From Clostridiales bacterium UBA4039 (GTDB lineage Bacteria > Bacillota > Clostridia > Lachnospirales > Vallitaleaceae): DNA of 37,056 bases. The notes beneath the pieces are model-generated. The model was not told the DNA's origin and made no database searches. It saw only the letters and a program-made list of their open reading frames with translations. Shown here one piece after another: positions 33,121 through 37,056 of the stretch. How positions within the stretch are numbered: the first letter of the stretch is position 1; each line of letters starts with the position of its first letter. The position numbers were made by a program, and so were the translations under genes. Location of the stretch: the NCBI GenBank assembly GCA_002382805.1, contig DGAD01000015.1:1-37056 (forward strand), given 5' to 3'.

Positions 33121-33158
33121 TGATTGATGTTGATTGGAAATGATTGGAATGATATACT
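33121..33158 (+). promoter_or_regulatory. Fructose operon promoter with TGATT direct repeats
   Basis: TGATT stands at 33121, 33131 and 33141, with TGATA at 33150, so repeats recur every nine or ten bases on one face of the helix. They overlap a promoter: TTGATT (33130-33135), 17 bases, TATACT (33153-33158). Direct repeats are known operators for DeoR-type sugar regulators, and such a gene lies in this operon. An inverted CCAATCA follows at 33171. Confidence 0.65.
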
Positions 33159-33230
33159 GATAGCAGGAAACCAATCAAAAGGTGATAAAAACCTCAATAG
33201 ATTATATGAAAACTTCGAGGAGGAAAAAAG

Positions 33231-33677
33231 ATGTTAATAACCAGCGCATTGATTGATTTAAATATGGAACAAAAGACAAAGGAAGAAGTTGTAAAAGCTT
33301 TAGCATTAAAGGCAAAGCAAGAAGGACGTATAACAGATTTAAACGGTTATTTTGATGCTGTGATGGAACGCGAGGCAGAATATTCAACAGCAGTCGGTTT
33401 TGGTGTGGCAATTCCTCACGGTAAGACCAATGCTGTCTCAGAAGCTTTTTTAGCTTTTGGGCGTGTGCAGGGAATTGATTGGAAAGCGCTTGATGATGAA
33501 CCGGTATATAATGTATTTCTCATAGGCGTTCCAGAGGAAGCTTCGGGGAATACGCATCTACAGATTTTAGCCAAATTATCAAGAAAGCTTATGAAAAAAG
33601 ATTTTAGGGCGTCGCTTAATGAAGCAACTTCTTCTGAACAATTGCTTGAGCTTTTAAAAGAAAGTGAAATATTGTAG
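33231..33677 (+). CDS. PTS fructose-type IIA protein
   Basis: This 148-residue single-domain IIA of the fructose/mannitol family receives phosphate from HPr on the His in GVAIPHGKT (about residue 64) and passes it to IIB. Other family blocks are STAVGFG and FLIGVPEEASGNTHLQILAKLSRKL (about residues 100-124). It is separate from IIBC here, as in many Bacillota. AGGAGG is at 33219-33224, with ATG at good spacing. It is the first gene of the operon. Confidence 0.9.
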   Translation: MLITSALIDLNMEQKTKEEVVKALALKAKQEGRITDLNGYFDAVMEREAEYSTAVGFGVAIPHGKTNAVSEAFLAFGRVQGIDWKALDDEPVYNVFLIGVPEEASGNTHLQILAKLSRKLMKKDFRASLNEATSSEQLLELLKESEIL

Positions 33678-33685
33678 GTGAATAT

Positions 33686-34474
33686 ATGCTGCCAGAAGAG
33701 AGAAGAACCAAGATTTTAAGTATTTTACATCAAAATAAAAGTGCGACAGTGACGCACTTATGTCAAGAGTTAAAAGCATCAGAAGCGACAATACGACGAG
33801 ATCTGGGTATCTTGGATGACGAGAACAAACTCGAACGCGTTCGTGGTGGAGCTATTATGCGGTCCAATACACCGGTTGAAAAAGAAGAGACGTTTGGAGA
33901 AAAAGAAAGCGCCTATACACGAGAAAAACAGTGGATAGCACAGGAAGCGTTTAAACATTTACGTGATAGAGACACGATTTTTCTTGATGCAGGGACAACA
34001 ACGCTTGAACTTGCAAAACTTATCGGACGAAGTCGGATTCATGTTTTTGTTGCGACCAATGCGCCCCATTTTTCAATGTACTTGTCTAATAATCCCAATG
34101 TTGAACAGTTTGTAGTGGGAGGAAAGATTCGAAATACAACACTAAGTGTTGTTGGGGCTGTCGCCGTTGATATGGTTCGCAGACTGCACATGAACAAGGT
34201 GTTTATTGGAGTTAATGCCATCTCACCTGAATATGGATTAACCACGCCGGACTTTGAAGAGGCGGAGATCAAGCGTCATATACTTAATCAAGGTCGGGAG
34301 CGGTTTATTTTGGCAGATAGTACTAAGTTTAGCAAAGTTGCATTATCTGAGATTGCGCCACTTAGTTACGTTGATATGATTATTACTTCATCTATCGATG
34401 ATGAAGCTGTACGAAGTGCGTGTGAAAAAGAAGGGATAACGCTTGTCGAAGTGCAAAAAGAAGTGGAGGGATAA
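33686..34474 (+). CDS. fruR: DeoR-family regulator of the fructose operon (FruR-like)
   Basis: This 262-residue repressor starts with the DeoR helix-turn-helix MLPEERRTKILSILHQNKSATV, then SEATIRRDLGILDDEN and RVRGGAI. Its sugar-phosphate-sensing domain has FLDAGTTTLELAKLIG (about 96-111), FVATNAPHFSMYL and ILADSTKFSKVALSEI (about residues 210-225). Within the operon it probably senses fructose 1-phosphate and binds the direct repeats at 33121. It starts eight bases after IIA and ends one base before fruK. Confidence 0.88.
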   Translation: MLPEERRTKILSILHQNKSATVTHLCQELKASEATIRRDLGILDDENKLERVRGGAIMRSNTPVEKEETFGEKESAYTREKQWIAQEAFKHLRDRDTIFLDAGTTTLELAKLIGRSRIHVFVATNAPHFSMYLSNNPNVEQFVVGGKIRNTTLSVVGAVAVDMVRRLHMNKVFIGVNAISPEYGLTTPDFEEAEIKRHILNQGRERFILADSTKFSKVALSEIAPLSYVDMIITSSIDDEAVRSACEKEGITLVEVQKEVEG

Positions 34475-34475
34475 C

Positions 34476-35429
34476 ATGATAACGACGGTAACATTAAATC
34501 CGGCCATTGACAAAATTGTTGAGATCGAGCAGATGTCTTTGGGTAAGGTGCATCGCATATCCAATATGGTCAAGACACTTGGGGGTAAAAGTATTAATGT
34601 CTCGCGGGTATTGTCGGGACTTGAGATAGCTAATAAAGCGGTGTGCTTTGTCGGCGAGGAGAACCTAGAACAGGTAAAAAAGTATGCCCAATTGGATGGC
34701 ATAGATATCGATATGATTCGTGTTGATGGAAGCACACGAACGAATGTAAAAGTTGTTGAACCGGATAACGACTATCGGACAACCGATTTAAATGAACCGG
34801 GATGTATGATTTTACAAGAGCAATTAGAAGCGATGACGGATAAGATCATTCATGAATATGGAGAAAGTGAATTTGTGGTTTTAAGTGGAAGTTTGCCTCA
34901 GGGAGTAGGGCAATCGTATTATGCAGAGCTTGTTAAGAAGTTAAAGACCAAGACGCATATGGTTGTTGATGCAGATCAAGAGATTTTGATGAAAAGTATT
35001 CAAGAAGGTCCCTATTTGATTAAACCCAACATTCATGAACTGGAAGCGGCTGTAGGCAAAACGCTGGATACACTCGATGCGATTAAAAGCGAATGTCGTG
35101 AATTAATTAAAAACTACGCAATAACATATATTTTGGTATCCATGGGAGAAGATGGAAGCCTTTTAGTAAGTCAAAAGCATTGTATCAAAGCGGATATTAT
35201 AAAGGTGAAAGTGGTTAGTACAGTAGGTGCAGGCGACTCCATGCTTGCTGGTTTTATCTACGGATTAAAAACATTTTCAGATGAAGATGAATTAATAAAA
35301 TTGGAAAAAGCAATGCAATGTGCAACGGCAAGTAGTTCAATTGCCATTGAGACACAAGACCATGTGCAATTTTCAAAAGAAAAATTATTAGAAAGGAGTC
35401 AAAAGGTTTTAGTAACAAACTTGGGGTGA
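34476..35429 (+). CDS. fruK: 1-phosphofructokinase
   Basis: This 317-residue PfkB-family kinase phosphorylates fructose 1-phosphate to fructose 1,6-bisphosphate. It opens MITTVTLNPAIDKIVEIEQM, the 1-PFK start, with GGKSINVSRVL near 36-46, VLSGSLPQGVG near 139, and the late DTVGAGDSM-like signature (VSTVGAGDSMLAGF, about residues 249-262) with the catalytic Asp. The ATG at 34476 abuts the end of the regulator, after GGAGGG. It acts on the sugar imported by the PTS. Confidence 0.92.
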   Translation: MITTVTLNPAIDKIVEIEQMSLGKVHRISNMVKTLGGKSINVSRVLSGLEIANKAVCFVGEENLEQVKKYAQLDGIDIDMIRVDGSTRTNVKVVEPDNDYRTTDLNEPGCMILQEQLEAMTDKIIHEYGESEFVVLSGSLPQGVGQSYYAELVKKLKTKTHMVVDADQEILMKSIQEGPYLIKPNIHELEAAVGKTLDTLDAIKSECRELIKNYAITYILVSMGEDGSLLVSQKHCIKADIIKVKVVSTVGAGDSMLAGFIYGLKTFSDEDELIKLEKAMQCATASSSIAIETQDHVQFSKEKLLERSQKVLVTNLG

Positions 35430-35465
35430 AACATATTAATATATGAGTTAAGAGGAGGTTTATGT

Positions 35466-36369
35466 ATGAAAATTTTAGGAGTAACGGCTTGTCCCACAGG
35501 AATAGCACACACGTATATGGCGGCGGCGCAGGTGCTTTTGGTTTAATGATTCCTATTCTTGCAGGTTATATCGCCTATTCTATTGCGGATCGCCCCGGTC
35601 TTGCGCCTGGTATGATTGGTGGTGCGGTGGCGACACAGTTAAAGGCCGGATTTTTAGGTGCTATCTTAGCCGGATTTTTAGCCGGATATGTGGTTTTGCT
35701 TATTAAAAAAACCATTAAACTTCCAAAGACATTGCAAGGAATTATGCCTGTACTTATTATTCCGGTTGTCGGTTCGCTAGTTGTTGGGCTCGTCTTCTTC
35801 TATGTAATTGGAACACCTGTGGCTGCAATCAACACGGCGATGAATAATTTTCTAGAAGGAATGAGCGGAACAAATGCAGTGGTATTGGGGTTAGTTATTG
35901 GTTTGATGATGGCGTTTGATATGGGAGGTCCTGTAAATAAAGCGGCATATGCCTTTGGCGTAGGAACATTGGCCGCAGGACCTGGATCGCCAATCATGGC
36001 AGCGGTTATGGCAGCGGGAATGGTTCCGCCATTAGGACTTGCACTAGCTACCATTTTATTTAAAAACAAATTTTCAAATAGTGAAAAAGAAGCGGGAAAA
36101 GCTGCTGTCGTATTAGGTCTGGCGTTTATTACAGAAGGAGCAATTCCCTTTGCGGCAGCCGATCCATTACGCGTATTCCCTCGATTATGGTAGGAAGTGC
36201 AGTGACGGGAGCACTATCGATGGCGTTTAATGCAACATTATCTGTTCCACATGGAGGAATTTTCGTGTTTTTTGCTGTAGAAAATGTTATAATGTATTTG
36301 TTAGCCATTATAATTGGCACAATTGTGTCCGCTTTTATGGTTGGCTTTCTTAAGAAAAAAACAGCATAA
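35466..36369 (+). pseudogene. fruA: PTS fructose IIBC gene, broken by a deletion and a frameshift
   Basis: ATG at 35466 starts a IIB domain [20 protein letters not shown], with the phospho-Cys in ACPTGIAHT, but after 26 codons it stops. The membrane domain IIC resumes in another frame from about 35520 ([16 protein letters not shown]) and runs with normal helices and [15 protein letters not shown] to LRVF near 36177, where the frame breaks again. The last 60 residues ([18 protein letters not shown]) lie in a third frame to 36369. By family comparison, most of IIB and the start of IIC are missing, and one base is lost at GTATTCCC (expected GTAATTCCC). Neighbours are intact, so this is a recent lesion or an assembly error. 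Confidence 0.85.
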
Positions 36370-36390
36370 GACAAAATTAAGGAGGAAGTT

Positions 36391-36642
36391 ATGATTAGTT
36401 TTAAAGCAAAAGTACCATTTGAAGAAGGGCTTCATGCAAGACCGGCAACACAACTTGTTAATTTAATTAAAAATGTAGCCTCAGATGTTCAATTGATTAA
36501 GGATGGTAAGTCTGTTAATCCAAAGAGTATCTTGGGGGTTTTAACTGTTGGGGCAGGACATGGCGATGAACTTGAAGTAGTTGTAGATGGTTCGGATGAA
36601 GCAAAAGTTGCAGAGAGTTTAAAAGAGTTTTTTCAAGCTTAA
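36391..36642 (+). CDS. HPr-type phosphocarrier
   Basis: This 83-residue phosphocarrier of the PTS has the active His in EGLHARPATQLV (His about residue 15) and the regulatory Ser in NPKSILGVLTVGAG (Ser about residue 46), the site of HPr kinase in Bacillota. It passes phosphate from enzyme I to IIA. As the last gene of the fructose operon it may be a dedicated HPr (FPr-like). AAGGAGGAAG precedes the ATG. Confidence 0.9.
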   Translation: MISFKAKVPFEEGLHARPATQLVNLIKNVASDVQLIKDGKSVNPKSILGVLTVGAGHGDELEVVVDGSDEAKVAESLKEFFQA

Positions 36643-36684
36643 ATGTATCATGAATCGACAAGATGATAATCTTTATCAATTGGC

Positions 36685-36738
36685 TTGCTATATGAAGCTA
36701 AATGTATTATAATATTATGCGTATGATACTTATCATAC
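36685..36738 (+). promoter_or_regulatory. Promoter with dyad before the DUF1858 gene
   Basis: TTGCTA (36685-36690), a 17-base spacer and TATAAT (36708-36713). Then GTATGATA (36721-36728) and TATCATAC (36731-36738) form a perfect dyad with a two-base gap just at the expected start of transcription, a likely repressor site. Confidence 0.6.
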
Positions 36739-36764
36739 AATGAGAAATGATAGGAGGCTTGAAT

Positions 36765-36968
36765 ATGGCTAAAATTACCGGAGATATGATTATTGCAGAT
36801 ATTATTCGTGTCGATCAGGAGCTCATTCCAATATTGATGTCCAATGGCATGCATTGTGTCGGTTGCCCATCATCCCAAGGGGAAACACTTGAAGAAGCTT
36901 GTTTTGTCCATGGAATGGAGCTAGATCCATTATTGGATCAAATGAATACATTTTTACAAGACAGATAA
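36765..36968 (+). CDS. DUF1858-domain protein
   Basis: This 67-residue protein reads MAKITGDMIIADIIRVDQEL, then PILMSNGMHCVGCPSSQGET with the CxxC pair, then LEEACFVHGMELD. This is the DUF1858 pattern (a small helical domain with GMHCVGCPSA-like loop) found in anaerobes and possibly linked to iron-sulphur or redox proteins. AGGAGG at 36752-36757 precedes the ATG at 36765. The cysteines may bind a metal. Confidence 0.88.
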   Translation: MAKITGDMIIADIIRVDQELIPILMSNGMHCVGCPSSQGETLEEACFVHGMELDPLLDQMNTFLQDR

Positions 36969-37000
36969 TATAATGACATAATATAAAAAGATGTAACATA

Positions 37001-37036
37001 AAAAAAGCTGTGTACCTAGGTACACAGCTTTTTTTT
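37001..37036 (+). terminator. Strong bidirectional terminator
   Basis: AGCTGTGTAC and GTACACAGCT arms around CTAG form a perfect stem (37006-37029) between an A run and a T run, so it can end transcripts from both sides. Confidence 0.9.
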
Positions 37037-37056
37037 GGTTCTATAATAAATGTTGG

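Noticed and set aside
33231..36642. Mannitol rather than fructose PTS
   Set aside because: The kinase is a 1-phosphofructokinase and IIBC has fructose-type blocks. No mannitol phosphate dehydrogenase is present.

Overview
The window looks like chromosome of a low-GC anaerobic Clostridia-type Bacillota. The host genes support this: a CBS-domain Mn-dependent pyrophosphatase, a DUF4080 radical SAM protein, a DUF342 protein, an EFR1-type flavodoxin/ferredoxin protein, a RelQ-type alarmone synthetase, AGGAGG ribosome binding sites, sigma-A promoters with 17-bp spacers and hairpin-plus-T terminators. A species cannot be named from the sequence alone.

Region 1 (1-8112) is the most unusual part. It is a string of short, mostly unrelated, same-strand genes, each followed by an imperfect dyad bounded by an RYYYAAC-like box on the left and a GTTRRRY-like box on the right. 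This is the architecture of integron gene cassettes with attC sites. Eight sites are clear to fair (ending at 73, 1085, 2340, 2926, 3557, 4317, 5071 and 5716). Three or four further right are decayed, and the genes there decay too: an EcsC-family gene with an internal deletion and frameshift, and an ORF relic. This gradient suggests that an integrase and attI, if present, lie left of the window. Cassette products are lipoproteins, membrane-anchored proteins, GNAT acetyltransferases and unknowns. One cassette lipoprotein (1232-2110) has a paralogue outside the array (15695-16534).

Region 2 (8300-17330) is accessory chromosome: a TPR protein, DUF1697, DUF2971, DUF2809, a RecQ HRDC-like remnant coupled to a 905-residue Upf1-like helicase with a C-terminal nuclease-like domain, a RelQ-type synthetase preceded by an overlapping 58-residue exported peptide, a GNAT, a pseudogene fragment, the lipoprotein paralogue and the EFR1-like protein.

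Region 3 (17336-22078) reads as an antibiotic-response cluster. A sigma-A promoter drives a 30-codon leader ORF and a terminator/antiterminator leader. These precede an ABC-F ATPase, a MerR-zinc-ribbon-methyltransferase fusion and an MFS exporter. The exporter has its own promoter with the 19-bp spacer and dyad typical of MerR control.

Region 4 (22130-32974) is mostly housekeeping: tRNA-Gly, a D-lactate dehydrogenase-like protein with a cysteine-rich tail, tRNA-Pro and tRNA-Gln, a compact run (radical SAM, nth, udk, CBS-pyrophosphatase), a YesL-like protein, a DUF342 protein, folC and a GntR/UTRA regulator. Three convergent gene pairs meet with overlapping or nearly touching ends, and terminator-like hairpins lie inside the opposite gene.

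Region 5 (33121-36642) is a fructose PTS operon: IIA, DeoR-type regulator, 1-phosphofructokinase, IIBC and HPr. Its promoter carries TGATT direct repeats spaced about one helical turn. The IIBC gene is broken twice, by a deletion at a GC-rich microhomology and by a one-base frameshift. A DUF1858 gene with a dyad at its promoter and a strong terminator close the window.
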